Assembly (NCBI RefSeq): GCF_000236785.1
Contig: NZ_AGUF01000102.1
Location: 1 to 54,431, forward strand
Origin: Achromobacter arsenitoxydans SY8
Lineage (GTDB): Bacteria; Pseudomonadota; Gammaproteobacteria; Burkholderiales; Burkholderiaceae_B
DNA length: 54,431 nt
Direction of reading: 5' to 3'
Shown here: one piece after another, positions 43,550-52,488 of the stretch
Position numbering within the stretch: position 1 is the first letter of the stretch
How the letters are laid out: every line of letters starts with the position of its first letter
Translations under genes and position numbers: made by a program
The notes under the pieces: model-generated
What the model saw: the letters and a program-made list of their open reading frames with translations, nothing else
Databases searched by the model: none
Told to the model about the DNA's origin: nothing

Positions 43550-44464
43550 CTAGCGCTGGGCAGGCACCAGCCCGCGCGGCTTGAACAGCAGCACGACGGC
43601 CATCAGGATGTAGATGCTGGCGGACACCAGGCTGGAGCTGGCCGAGTCCGACAGTTCGGGAGGGAGCATGCGCGACATCCAGAAGGGGATGTAGGCGCGT
43701 CCCAGCGCGTCGGTCATGCCGATCATCAGCGAACCCACCAGCGCCCCGCGCACCGAGCCCACGCCGCCGACCACGATGACCACGAAGGTGGTGATGAGGA
43801 TGCGTTCGCCCATGCCGATCTCCACCGCCAGCAGGGGCGCGGCCATGACGCCGGCAAAGCCGCAGAGCAGGGCGCCCAGCGTGAAGATCAGGGTGAACAG
43901 GCGCTGGATGTTTACGCCCAGCGCGTCGACCATTTCGCCGTCGTCGGCGCCCGCGCGCACCAGCATGCCGACCCGCGTGCGCGAGATCAGCAGCCACAGG
44001 CCCAGGGCTACCAGCGCGCCTGCGCCGATGAACGCCAGCCGCATGACGGGGTAGTTCAGGCCGGGCAGCAGCGCCACCGATCCCGACAGGAATGGCGGGA
44101 TGTCCATGAAGGGCGGGCTGCGCCCGAACAGCACGGTCACCAGTTCATTGGTGAAGAGCGTCAGCCCCAGCGTGGCCAGCACCTGGTCCAGGTGGTCGCG
44201 GCGGTACAGGTGGCGTATGACCAGCAGTTCGACGATCAGGCCGTAGAGGGCCGCGCCCGCCAGCGCGGCCAGCAGGGCGGCCGCGAACGATCCCGTGGAT
44301 GCGGCTGCGCTGGCGGCGCAGAACGCGCCCACCATGTAGAACGAGCCATGCGTCAGGTTGATGACGTTCATGATGCCGAAAACCAGCGTCAATCCCGCCG
44401 ACAACAGAAACAGCAAGGCGCTGTACTGCAGGCCGTTCAGAACCTGCTCCAGGAACATCAGCAT
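43550..44464 (-). CDS. Liv-type ABC transporter permease (LivH), gentisate-cluster importer
   Basis: A 304-residue permease. LTLVFGIMNVINLTHGSFYMVGA and TFVVIVVGGVGSVRGALVGSLM are LivH signatures. The ATG at 44464 follows AAGGAG; the frame opens upstream to 44596 in non-domain sequence. It pairs with LivM. The 85-bp gap from livK shows no strong hairpin. Confidence 0.92.
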   Translation of the reverse strand: MLMFLEQVLNGLQYSALLFLLSAGLTLVFGIMNVINLTHGSFYMVGAFCAASAAASTGSFAAALLAALAGAALYGLIVELLVIRHLYRRDHLDQVLATLGLTLFTNELVTVLFGRSPPFMDIPPFLSGSVALLPGLNYPVMRLAFIGAGALVALGLWLLISRTRVGMLVRAGADDGEMVDALGVNIQRLFTLIFTLGALLCGFAGVMAAPLLAVEIGMGERILITTFVVIVVGGVGSVRGALVGSLMIGMTDALGRAYIPFWMSRMLPPELSDSASSSLVSASIYILMAVVLLFKPRGLVPAQR

Positions 44465-44549
44465 TGCGACTCCTTCTTGGGAGAGTCTGTGTGATGGCGG
44501 CGCGCGGGGAGCGGCGAGCCCGGTCCCCGCGCGGCCGGAAACCGCGTTC

Positions 44550-45725
44550 TTACATCTTGCAGTCCGCCGCGTGCACGTCGGTGTGATTGCGGGCAAGGAC
44601 CTTCAGGTTCTTGTAGACCAGCTTGCCGTCGGGGCCCGCCTCGATATGCAGCAGGTACCAGTCCTGGATGGGATGCTGGTTCGATCCGAACTTGAAGTTG
44701 CCGCGAACGCTGGGAAAGTCTGCGCGGCGCAGGGCGTTGCGGAAGTCGTCGGGACGGCCGGCGATGTCGCCGTTCACAGCCTTCAGGCCGGATGCGATCA
44801 GGTTGGCCGTGTCGTAGGCCTGGGCCGCGTAGGCGGTGGGCGCGCGGTTGTAGGCCTTGGTGAAGGCCTCGACGAAGTGCTTGCTCTGCGCGTTGTCCAG
44901 GTCGGCGCTCCACAGCGAGCTCAGGTAGAAGCCCTTGCCCGCCGTCCCGGTGGCGGCCAGCATGCGGTCGTCCATCGAGTAGATGGGCGTGATCATCTTG
45001 ATCTTGTCGGCCAGGCCGGAATTGGCGAACTGTTTGGTCAGGTTGATGCCCGCGCCGCCCGGATGGAACTGGAAGATGGCGTCGGGATTGAGCGAGCGGA
45101 TGCGCGCCAGCTCCACCGAGAAGTCGGCCTGCTCCAGCTTGGTGTAGATCTCGTCGGCGATCTCGCCCTTGTAGGTGCGCTTGAAGCCGGCGACCGCGTC
45201 GCGGCCCGCCTGGTAGTTCGGGGCCATGATGACCACGCGCTTGGCGCCGAGTTCGTTGGCGGCCATGCCGGCGGTGTCGGCGTATGAGTCGTTCTGGAAC
45301 GCCACAGCAAAGTAGTTGGGATTGCAGGCCTTGCCGGCGTAATTGGAGGGGCCGGCGTTCAGGCTGACGTAGAAGGCTCCCGCGTTCAGCACGGTGGGGC
45401 CGACGGCGGCCATCACGTTCGAGAAGTTGATGCCGGTGAACAGGCGCACGCCGCCCTGCACCATCTTGTCGGCAATCTGCTTGGCGTTGGCGGGCTTGAG
45501 CGCGTCGTCCTCGACACGCACGTTGACGGGCACGCCGCCCAGCTTGCCGCCGCCCTCCTTGACGGCCAGCAAGAAGGCGTCGCGTTCGTCTTCGCCGATA
45601 TAGCCGGCAGGCGTGGACAGGGTGCCGATGAAGCCGATGTCCACGGGTTTCTGCTGCGCGCTGGCCGCGTACGAGGCCAATGACAGCATGACGGCGGCGG
45701 CGCCGCGGATGGTGCGTTTGTGCAT
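44550..45725 (-). CDS. Liv-type periplasmic substrate-binding protein, gentisate-cluster importer
   Basis: A 391-residue receptor with a signal peptide (MHKRTIRGAAAVMLSLASYAASA). The mature part begins QQKPVDIGFIGTLSTPAGYIGEDERDAF, typical of type I binding proteins, and it ends with HTDVHAADCKM. The sequence NFSNVMAAVGPTVLNAGAF resembles receptors for aromatic or carboxylate ligands more than for leucine. Its place 73 bp after the hydroxybenzoate hydroxylase gene suggests it takes up an aromatic acid of that route, which is inferred. Confidence 0.9.
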   Translation of the reverse strand: MHKRTIRGAAAVMLSLASYAASAQQKPVDIGFIGTLSTPAGYIGEDERDAFLLAVKEGGGKLGGVPVNVRVEDDALKPANAKQIADKMVQGGVRLFTGINFSNVMAAVGPTVLNAGAFYVSLNAGPSNYAGKACNPNYFAVAFQNDSYADTAGMAANELGAKRVVIMAPNYQAGRDAVAGFKRTYKGEIADEIYTKLEQADFSVELARIRSLNPDAIFQFHPGGAGINLTKQFANSGLADKIKMITPIYSMDDRMLAATGTAGKGFYLSSLWSADLDNAQSKHFVEAFTKAYNRAPTAYAAQAYDTANLIASGLKAVNGDIAGRPDDFRNALRRADFPSVRGNFKFGSNQHPIQDWYLLHIEAGPDGKLVYKNLKVLARNHTDVHAADCKM

Positions 45726-45798
45726 GGTTGTCTCCTCTTGTGCTTATCTTTGTTTGCCGCATGTTCTGCGCCACGCGGCGTTTTTCCTGCAAGTTTGC

Positions 45799-47022
45799 CT
45801 ACTGCTGCATGCCTCCCGCGAGGCAGTTTTCCACTTTCCAGCCGTACAGCCACTGCAATGCGTCATAGAACTGGGACTGGCTGCGCCCTGTCCACAGCAT
45901 GTTGCGCACGGTGCGCTCCACGCCCCGCGCGTGATAGAGCCTGCCCATCTCGCGCGTGGACCACACCACGCGCGCGCTGCGCGGGATGCGGACCGATTCG
46001 TACAGCCGGAAGGCCGCCTGCAAGTCGTGGTCGCAGTGCCTGACGGCCTGGCCCAGCGTCACGGCGTCTTCCAGCGCCATGCAGGCGCCCTGCGCCATGT
46101 ATTGGGTCATGGGGTGGGCGGCGTCGCCCAGGATCGTCGCGCGGCCCTGGCCCCAGCGTTCGACCGGCTCGCGGTCGGCGGTGGCCCAGCGCTTCCAGGA
46201 CGTGGGGCGGTCCAGCATCTGGTGCGGGGTGGGGTGGATGCCCTGGAAGTACGACAGGACTTCGTCCTTGCTGCCCTCGCGCACGCCCCATTCTTCCTTT
46301 TCGCGGCTGTGGAAGGTGACGACCAGGTTGTATTGCTGGCCGCCGCGCAGGGGGTAGTGCACCAGGTGGCAATGCGGGCCGGCCCACAGCACGGGCGCGT
46401 TGATGCGCAGTTCCTCGGGCATGTTGTCGCGCTCCACCACGGCGCGGTAGACGACGTGGCCGGTGACGCGGGCCGGGTCGCCCACCATGCGCTCGCGGAT
46501 CACGGACTTGACGCCGTCCGCGCCCACGATGGCGTCGGCGCGGTAGCGGTTGCCTTGCGTGTCGACGACTTCGACGCCGTGCTCGTCTTGCGACATGCTG
46601 GCGATCTGGGTGGACGTGCGAAAGCGGATCAGCGGGTCCTGCTGCACGGCTTCCAGGATGGACAGGTGGATGTCGGCGCGGTGGATCACCGCGTAGGGGC
46701 CGCCGAAGCGCGCGCGGAAGGCTTCGCCGGTGTCGATACGCACGACTTCCCTGGCGTCCACCGCGTCCATCATGATGATGTGGTCGGTAAAGACGGCGCG
46801 TTCGCGCGCCGTGCGGCCCACGCCCAGGGCGTCCAGCGCGGCAAAAGCGTTCGGTCCCAGCTGGATGCCCGCGCCGATCTCGCCGATGTGCGCGGCCTGC
46901 TCCAGCAGTTGCACGGCGATGCCCTGGCGGGTCAGCGCCAGCGCGGCCGCCAGGCCGCCGATGCCGCCGCCCACGACGATCACGGTTTGGGTCTTAGGCT
47001 TTGCAGCCAGGTTGCTAGTCAT
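45799..47022 (-). CDS. 3-hydroxybenzoate 6-hydroxylase (FAD-dependent monooxygenase)
   Basis: A 407-residue class A flavoprotein hydroxylase. FAD-binding GGGIGG is at residues 18-23, the DG motif is VGADGVKSVIRERM, and GDAAHPM (from 299) completes FAD binding. Long matching stretches such as EIGAGIQLGPNAFAALDALG fit the 3-hydroxybenzoate 6-hydroxylase/NagX group. It converts 3-hydroxybenzoate with NADH and oxygen to gentisate. The gene is in a cluster with gentisate dioxygenase and the two downstream enzymes, which supports this reaction over salicylate hydroxylase. Nineteen bases separate it from the preceding gene. Confidence 0.85.
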   Translation of the reverse strand: MTSNLAAKPKTQTVIVVGGGIGGLAAALALTRQGIAVQLLEQAAHIGEIGAGIQLGPNAFAALDALGVGRTARERAVFTDHIIMMDAVDAREVVRIDTGEAFRARFGGPYAVIHRADIHLSILEAVQQDPLIRFRTSTQIASMSQDEHGVEVVDTQGNRYRADAIVGADGVKSVIRERMVGDPARVTGHVVYRAVVERDNMPEELRINAPVLWAGPHCHLVHYPLRGGQQYNLVVTFHSREKEEWGVREGSKDEVLSYFQGIHPTPHQMLDRPTSWKRWATADREPVERWGQGRATILGDAAHPMTQYMAQGACMALEDAVTLGQAVRHCDHDLQAAFRLYESVRIPRSARVVWSTREMGRLYHARGVERTVRNMLWTGRSQSQFYDALQWLYGWKVENCLAGGMQQ

Positions 47023-47041
47023 GTCGGAATCTCGCGCGGGT

Positions 47042-48394
47042 TCAGTCTTGGCCGCCCAGGAAGGCGCCCTGCTTCTTCAATTGCGCCTGCAGCGCGGGAA
47101 TGGAAACGTCGCCAGGCGCGATGCCCGCGCGCAGCGCCATCGCGGATGCCGTCCCCGCGGCCTCGCCCATGACGAAGCAGCTGCCGCTGACGCGCGCGGC
47201 CGACTGGCCTTCGTGCGTCATGGACGCGCAGCGGCCCGCCACCAGCACGTTGTCGGCCACGCCCGGGCCGCGCCGGGGCACCATCATGCGGAACGGAAGC
47301 TGGTTGTAGCCGCGCGATTCGGGTATGGGCGGCCACATCCATTGCACGTCGCCGGCCGTGTGCATTTCGAGCGGCCAGCCGTTCACGCCGATGCTGTCCG
47401 GGAAGTCCGCGCAGCCCAGCACGTCCTCCTTGCTGAGCACGGCCTCGCCCACGATTCGGCGCGTCTCGCGGATGCCCAGCTGCGGGGCGATATCCAGCAC
47501 ATAGGCCTGCTCGAAGCCGGGCACCTTGGCGCGCAGGAACGCCAGGTAGTTCATGATCTGTCGGCGGCCTTCCAGTTCGCCCGCCGACAGCGAGCCGGCG
47601 TCGGTGCCGTCCGCCGCGCTGCCGTCCGCGTTGGCCAGCTGTGTGACGTTGACCCGCCATTCGTAGTCGTGCTTTTGCGGGCGGACGATGGCGCCGCGCC
47701 GCGGAAAGGTGAATTCGCCGCTGGCGGCGGCCTGGTCCATCAGTTGCGGGATGGTCTTCCAGGCTTCCTGTGCGCGTGCGCCGTCCACGTTGCCCACCTT
47801 GAACATCAGCGTGGGGTAGAGCATGTGGCCATGCGCGTCGCCTTTCTCGAAGGGCAGGCCGCCCCATTGGGCGATGTCGGCGTCGCCCGAGCAGTCGATG
47901 AAGATCTTCGCCCGCACGGCGCAGCGGCCGGACTTGGTTTCCAGGAACAGCGCGTCCACGCGGCCCTGCGCGTCGCGCGCGAGGCCCGTGGCCAGGGCAT
48001 GGAACAGCACCTGCGCGCCGCTTGCCTGCACCAGGCCGTCGGCGGCGCACTTGAAAGCCGAGATGTCGTAGGCCTGAGCGTGGATCTTGCCCAGGATCAG
48101 GTGCGGATCGTTCAGCCCGTCCATTGCGCGCATGCGGTCCAGCAGATCGTCGGTCATGCCGTGCACCACCTGCCGGATATCGCCATGGATATTGGCGTGC
48201 AGTCCGCAGAAGTTGGACACGCCCGCGGCGGTGCCCATGCCGCCCAGGAAGCCGTAGCGCTCCACGAGCAGTACGCTGGCGCCGTTGCGGGCGGCGCTGG
48301 CGGCCGCCAGCACGCCGGCCGGGCCGCCGCCCAGGACGACCACTTCATATTCGCCGTACAGCGGAATCTGGCGGGCGGGTTCGGTGATGACCAT
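47042..48394 (-). CDS. FAD-dependent oxidoreductase, FAD_oxidored (PF12831-like) type
   Basis: A 450-residue flavoprotein. The N-terminal VVVLGGGPAGVLAAASAARNG and VLLVERYGFLGGMGTAAGV bind FAD. FIDCSGDADIAQWGGLPFEKGD and the C-terminal NVLVAGRCASMTHEGQSAARVSG are characteristic of this family. Members are poorly characterised oxidoreductases found in many catabolic clusters. None of the known steps from 3-hydroxybenzoate to fumarate and pyruvate needs it, so it may act on an entry compound. The ATG at 48394 follows AAGGAG. Confidence 0.82.
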   Translation of the reverse strand: MVITEPARQIPLYGEYEVVVLGGGPAGVLAAASAARNGASVLLVERYGFLGGMGTAAGVSNFCGLHANIHGDIRQVVHGMTDDLLDRMRAMDGLNDPHLILGKIHAQAYDISAFKCAADGLVQASGAQVLFHALATGLARDAQGRVDALFLETKSGRCAVRAKIFIDCSGDADIAQWGGLPFEKGDAHGHMLYPTLMFKVGNVDGARAQEAWKTIPQLMDQAAASGEFTFPRRGAIVRPQKHDYEWRVNVTQLANADGSAADGTDAGSLSAGELEGRRQIMNYLAFLRAKVPGFEQAYVLDIAPQLGIRETRRIVGEAVLSKEDVLGCADFPDSIGVNGWPLEMHTAGDVQWMWPPIPESRGYNQLPFRMMVPRRGPGVADNVLVAGRCASMTHEGQSAARVSGSCFVMGEAAGTASAMALRAGIAPGDVSIPALQAQLKKQGAFLGGQD

Positions 48395-48446
48395 CTGAAT
48401 CTCCTTGCGTATTGCTATCGGCGCGCGGCGCGGCCGCGCGTCGCAC

Positions 48447-49463
48447 TTATTGGCCCTTGATGCCCAGCTTCTTGATCAGGGGCTCCCAGCGCTTGAGCTC
48501 GTCGTCCATGTAGCCGCGGAACTCGGCGGGCGTGTCGCCCACGGGATCCATGAACTGCGCCTGCAGCCGCTTGGCGACTTCGGGGTCGCGGATGGCCTGG
48601 ATGAGCGCGTCCGACAGCTTTTTCTGCACATCGGCGGGCGCCTTGGACGACACCACGAAGCCGATCCACGCCGACCCCTCGATGCCCTGCACGCCCACTT
48701 CGGCCAGGGTCGGGATCTCGGGCAGCAGCTTGGAGCGCTGGGACGAGGTGACCGCCAGGGCCTTCAGGCGGCCGTCTTTCACCATGGGCATGACTGCGAT
48801 GGGGGGCAGCGCGGCGAACTGGGTGTCGCCCGACAGCAGCGAGGTCAGCGCGGCGGGCGACGACGGGTAGGGCACGTGGGTGGCGCGCGCGCCGATCTGC
48901 TGCAGCAGCAGTTCCACGGCCAGATGCGACACGGTGCCGGCGCCCGGCGACGGGAAGTTGTACTTGTCGGGATTCTTCTTCAGCGCGTCCAGCAGCTGGC
49001 CGATATTGTCGATGCCGGCGCTGGCGGGAACGACCAGCACGTTGGGCTGGTGCACGGCCAGGGTCAGCGGCGAAAGGTCCGTAGCGGGCGCGTAAGGCAG
49101 TTTGTCGAAGAGCAGGGTGTTGTTCACCAGCGGGCCGGTGATCGACACGCCAAAGGTGTAGCCGTCGGGCTTGGCGTTGGCGATGGCGTAGGTGCCGATG
49201 TTGCCGCTGGCGCCCGGCTTGTTCTCGATCACGATCGTCTGGCCCAGGATCGCGCTGGCCTTTTCGCCGACGATGCGGGCCACCTGGTCGGGGCTGGATC
49301 CCGGCCCGAACGGCACCACGGCCTTTAGCGGCTGGGTGGGCCAGGCGTCGGCGGCGGAGGCCGCAGCCAGCGGCGCCAGCGCGGCAAGGCTCAGCGCCAG
49401 GGTGCGGATCGCAAGCCGGCGGGCGAGCGCGCGGCCGGGCTGCAGAGGCAAGGAATCAGTCAT
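48447..49463 (-). CDS. Bug/TctC family periplasmic receptor in the gentisate cluster
   Basis: A 338-residue receptor. A long signal peptide (LARRLAIRTLALSLAALAPL, cleavage near AASAADA) is followed by WPTQPLKAVVPFGPGSSPDQVARIV and IENKPGASGNIGTYAIANAKPDGYTF. It ends KKLGIKGQ. No TctAB genes are near. Its ATG lies eight bases inside the chorismate-mutase-like gene end, so both are on one transcript. A substrate linked to the pathway is plausible. Confidence 0.92.
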   Translation of the reverse strand: MTDSLPLQPGRALARRLAIRTLALSLAALAPLAAASAADAWPTQPLKAVVPFGPGSSPDQVARIVGEKASAILGQTIVIENKPGASGNIGTYAIANAKPDGYTFGVSITGPLVNNTLLFDKLPYAPATDLSPLTLAVHQPNVLVVPASAGIDNIGQLLDALKKNPDKYNFPSPGAGTVSHLAVELLLQQIGARATHVPYPSSPAALTSLLSGDTQFAALPPIAVMPMVKDGRLKALAVTSSQRSKLLPEIPTLAEVGVQGIEGSAWIGFVVSSKAPADVQKKLSDALIQAIRDPEVAKRLQAQFMDPVGDTPAEFRGYMDDELKRWEPLIKKLGIKGQ

Positions 49464-49836
49464 GCGTGTCTCCCACGTTCTTCATCGTGTCGAAATAGGT
49501 CTGCTCGTTGGCGATAAAGGCGGCCACCATCGCGCGATAGGTCGCGTCCACCACCTGCTCCAGGTTGGAAAAACCCTGGTTGTGGCGCTCGGCAAGCTGC
49601 CTGGCCTTTTCGAAGACCTGGGCCTGGCGCGCGGGCGCGCTCACCTGGAAGGCGTCGCGCTTGAAGCGGGCGGCGTCCTTCACGTACATCGCGCGTTCGG
49701 CGATCAGCCGGACGATCTCGTCGTCCAGCCGGTCGATGTTGGCGCGCACATCAGCCAGGTTGGCGCACAGGGGGCGATAGGCGGGATCGGTGTATTCGCG
49801 CAGCGGCGCGCCCTGGGTGTCGGGTTCTTTGCTCAC
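49456..49836 (-). CDS. AroQ-type chorismate mutase/isochorismate-pyruvate lyase-like protein
   Basis: A 126-residue all-helical AroQ-fold protein. Conserved features are DVRANIDRLDDEIVRLIAERAMYVKDAARFK (29-59), then SAPARQAQVFEKAR and a last helix with YRAMVAAFIANEQ. Chorismate mutases (prephenate) and PchB-type isochorismate-pyruvate lyases (salicylate) share this pattern. The active-site Arg31 and the Lys in FKRD are kept. It starts with GTG overlapping the isomerase stop (GTGA). Its purpose among ring-degradation genes is unclear. Confidence 0.82.
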   Translation of the reverse strand: MSKEPDTQGAPLREYTDPAYRPLCANLADVRANIDRLDDEIVRLIAERAMYVKDAARFKRDAFQVSAPARQAQVFEKARQLAERHNQGFSNLEQVVDATYRAMVAAFIANEQTYFDTMKNVGDTHD

Positions 49837-50471
49837 TTGGTGTAGTCCGGTTGCTGGGCGGGCGCGGCCTGCTGGAAGGCGGGCTGCGCGTTGCAGTGTT
49901 CAAAAATGCGCAGGATGCGCGGATAGGCGGACAGGTCGCAGCCCATACGCTGGGCATTGGCTACCTGCGGCACGAGGCAGCAGTCGGCCAGCGTGGGGGC
50001 ATCGCCAAAGCAGTACGCGCCGTGGCCGTGGCGCGCCAGCAGCGCCTCAACCGCGGTCAGGCCTTCGCGGATCCAGTGGTGGTACCAGGCGTTTTTTTGT
50101 TCGTCGCTGGCCCCCAGCACCTCTTGCAGGTAGCGCAGGATGCGCATGTTGTTGACGGGGTGGATGTCGCAGGAGATGGCGTCGGACAGCTCCAGCACGC
50201 GGGCGCGGGCCAGCGTGTCGGCCGGGATCAGGCGCGGTTCGGGGTGGGTGGCGTCCAGGTAGTCGATGATGGCGAGCGACTGCGACAACTGCGTATCGCC
50301 GTCGATCAGCAGGGGAACGCCTGCGGAGGGGTTCCTGGCCACGTAGTCCGGCGCGCGCTGTTCCTGCTTGCGCAGGTTCACGGGCAGGTATTCATAGGAC
50401 AGGCCCTTGAGCGCGAGCGCGATGCGCACGCGGTAGGAGGTGGAGCTGTTGAAGAAGCTGTGGAGTTGCAT
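49833..50471 (-). CDS. Maleylpyruvate isomerase (zeta-class glutathione S-transferase)
   Basis: A 212-residue GST. The zeta-class active site SSTSYRVRIALALKG (9-23) is followed by NPSAGVPLLIDGDTQLSQSLAIIDYLD and the C-terminal GDAPTLADCCLVPQV. It isomerises maleylpyruvate to fumarylpyruvate with glutathione. It could also act as a maleylacetoacetate isomerase, but the neighbouring gentisate dioxygenase and FAH-family hydrolase favour the former. Fifteen bases separate it from the hydrolase gene upstream. Confidence 0.92.
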   Translation of the reverse strand: MQLHSFFNSSTSYRVRIALALKGLSYEYLPVNLRKQEQRAPDYVARNPSAGVPLLIDGDTQLSQSLAIIDYLDATHPEPRLIPADTLARARVLELSDAISCDIHPVNNMRILRYLQEVLGASDEQKNAWYHHWIREGLTAVEALLARHGHGAYCFGDAPTLADCCLVPQVANAQRMGCDLSAYPRILRIFEHCNAQPAFQQAAPAQQPDYTK

Positions 50472-50486
50472 GCGTTTGTCCTCCGA

Positions 50487-51185
50487 TCAGGCCATCTGTA
50501 CGCTGAGCGTGCCCAGCCCGTCTACGCCGCCGACCATCCTGTCGCCGCGCACCACGGGGCCCACGCCTTCGGGCGTGCCGGTGTAGATCAGGTCGCCGGC
50601 TTCCAGGCGGAAGTACCGGGACAGGTAGGCGATGGTTTCGGCGATGGACCAGATCAGCTTGCCGATGTCGCTGCGCTGCTTGTCGGCGCCGTTGACCTGC
50701 AGCCAGATGCCGGCCTGTTCGATGCCGCTGACCGATTGGGCGGGATGCAGCGGGCCGATGGGCGCGCTCAGGTCGAAGGCCTTGCCCAGTTCCCAGGGGC
50801 GGCCGGCTTCGCGCATCTTCATCTGCAGGTCGCGGCGCGTCATGTCCAGTCCGACGGCATAGCCCCAGACGTGTTGCAGGGCCTCGTCGACCGCGATGTT
50901 GGCGCCGCCCTTGCCGATGGCCGCGACCAGTTCGATCTCGTAGTGCAGGTTCGCGGTTTCGGGCGGGTAGGGCAGGGACAACGTGGCGCCTTCGGCCACG
51001 GGCACGACGGCGTCGGCGGGCTTGCAGAAGAAGAACGGCGGTTCGCGGTCGGGGTCGAAGCCCATTTCACGGGCGTGGGCGGCGTAGTTGCGGCCCACGC
51101 AGTAGACGCGGCGCACGGGAAAGCTGTCCTGGCTGCCGGCGATGGGCGCGGCGACGGGAGCGGCGGGAGCAAACACAAAAGACAT
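50487..51185 (-). CDS. Fumarylpyruvate hydrolase (FAH family)
   Basis: A 232-residue FAH-superfamily hydrolase. VGRNYAAHAREMG (30-42), FFFCKPADAV, the metal site with Glu83, Glu85 and Asp114 (LHYEIELVA, VGLDMTRRD) and the terminal TGTPEGVGPV are present. It hydrolyses fumarylpyruvate to fumarate and pyruvate, as NagK does. The start ATG at 51185 lies 53 bp after the dioxygenase stop. Other FAH members act on related acylpyruvates. Confidence 0.9.
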   Translation of the reverse strand: MSFVFAPAAPVAAPIAGSQDSFPVRRVYCVGRNYAAHAREMGFDPDREPPFFFCKPADAVVPVAEGATLSLPYPPETANLHYEIELVAAIGKGGANIAVDEALQHVWGYAVGLDMTRRDLQMKMREAGRPWELGKAFDLSAPIGPLHPAQSVSGIEQAGIWLQVNGADKQRSDIGKLIWSIAETIAYLSRYFRLEAGDLIYTGTPEGVGPVVRGDRMVGGVDGLGTLSVQMA

Positions 51186-51238
51186 GGATCACCATTTGAA
51201 GGTGGGGGAAATTTCGGAATGCGAAGGGGCGCGGCGGT

Positions 51239-52306
51239 TCAGCCGACGCGTTCTTCGCGCCAGAGGCCCAGCGCGGCCTGCACCGGGCGGTCGGAATAGC
51301 TGAACAGCGTGGCGTCTTCCAGCGCGGCCAGCTGCACGGGCATCCAGGAAGGCGCCACGAAGACGTCGCGCGGTCCGAAGTGGAATTCCTGGTCGCCGAT
51401 GCGGGCGGTGCCGCGGCCTTCGACGACGCTGTAGACGGTGGAGTCGGTCGTGCGGGTGGTCTTGCCCTGGAAGCCGGCGGGCAGGAACTGCATGAAGGTG
51501 GCCATCGTCGGCATTGGATAGCCGCCGGTGGCGGGGTTCAGGTAGCGCAGCTTGACGCCGTCCCAGGGGTCGAGCTCGCCATGGCGGTAGAGCTCGTCCA
51601 GGGCTTCGCGGCTGCGTTCGTAGGGATAGTTGAAGATCGGCGACGAGCCGCTGGAGGCCTGGTGGCGCACGGGCGCCATGTTGTGGCCGAAGCGCGCCAT
51701 GCTGTCGCCTTCGGGGCGCGTGACGGGCTGGGTGGCCGACGGATAGTTCTCGGCGAAGCCGGCGTCCAGGAAGCGCAGCAGGGGGATGTCCAGGCCGTCC
51801 AGCCAGACCACCGGTTCGCCGCCCTCGACGGTTTCGGCGTTGCCGTGATCGTGCCAGGTCCAGGACGGCGTGATGATGAAGTCGCCCGGGTGCATGGTGG
51901 TGCGTTCGCCGTTGACGGCGGTGTAGGCGCCGCGGCCTTCGACGATGAAGCGCAGGGCCGATTGCGTGTGGCGATGGCTGGGCGCGACTTCGCCGGGCAG
52001 GATCAGCTGCAGGCCCGCGTACAGGCTTTGCGTGATGCTGGCCTGGCCGGGCAGTCCGGGGTTTTCCAGGATCAGCACGCGGCGCACGGCTTCTTCGGCG
52101 GTGATCAGCGACCCCGACGCCATGACGTCGTCGCGCACGTCGTCGTATTTCCAGATGGCGGGAATGCAGCGCGGCGCGGGTTGACGCGGCACCAGGTTGT
52201 GCAGCGATTCCCACAGGGGCGCCATGTGCTTTTTGGCGATGCGCGCGTAGTAGAGGGCGCGGTCCGAGGCAGCGCTGTCCGCGCCGGTGGGGTGACCGTC
52301 GTGCAT
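51239..52306 (-). CDS. Gentisate 1,2-dioxygenase
   Basis: A 355-residue bicupin iron(II) dioxygenase. The N-terminal cupin carries His111 and His113 ([15 protein letters not shown]) and the HDHG motif (His152, His154). The second cupin has [19 protein letters not shown] and DVFVAPSW. It opens gentisate between C1 and C2 to maleylpyruvate. It is the first gene of the cluster, with CAGGAGA before the ATG at 52306 and a LysR box in the divergent spacer. Confidence 0.95.
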   Translation of the reverse strand: MHDGHPTGADSAASDRALYYARIAKKHMAPLWESLHNLVPRQPAPRCIPAIWKYDDVRDDVMASGSLITAEEAVRRVLILENPGLPGQASITQSLYAGLQLILPGEVAPSHRHTQSALRFIVEGRGAYTAVNGERTTMHPGDFIITPSWTWHDHGNAETVEGGEPVVWLDGLDIPLLRFLDAGFAENYPSATQPVTRPEGDSMARFGHNMAPVRHQASSGSSPIFNYPYERSREALDELYRHGELDPWDGVKLRYLNPATGGYPMPTMATFMQFLPAGFQGKTTRTTDSTVYSVVEGRGTARIGDQEFHFGPRDVFVAPSWMPVQLAALEDATLFSYSDRPVQAALGLWREERVG

Positions 52307-52429
52307 GGTTGTCTCCTGTATGTCCGGCTGGTGCCGGCTTCTACGGGTGGCCGCCGCGTGGGTTCGCGGCTGGTCCTTGATTGGAGACGATTATGCGCAA
52401 GCAGCTATGTGGTTTGAAATGAAATTATC

Positions 52430-52448
52430 TTATTATCCATACGAATAA
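52430..52448. promoter_or_regulatory. LysR-type operator in the gentisate dioxygenase/LysR spacer
   Basis: A perfect dyad TTATT-N9-AATAA lies in an AT-rich part of the 182-bp divergent spacer, about 40 bp before the LysR start and 124 bp before the dioxygenase start. Another ATTATC element just to its left may be part of the activation site. It fits a LysR regulator that represses itself and activates the catabolic genes. Confidence 0.55.
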
Positions 52449-52488
52449 AAACATACCTACGAGACAACCCCCCAAGACGAGGGCCTGC

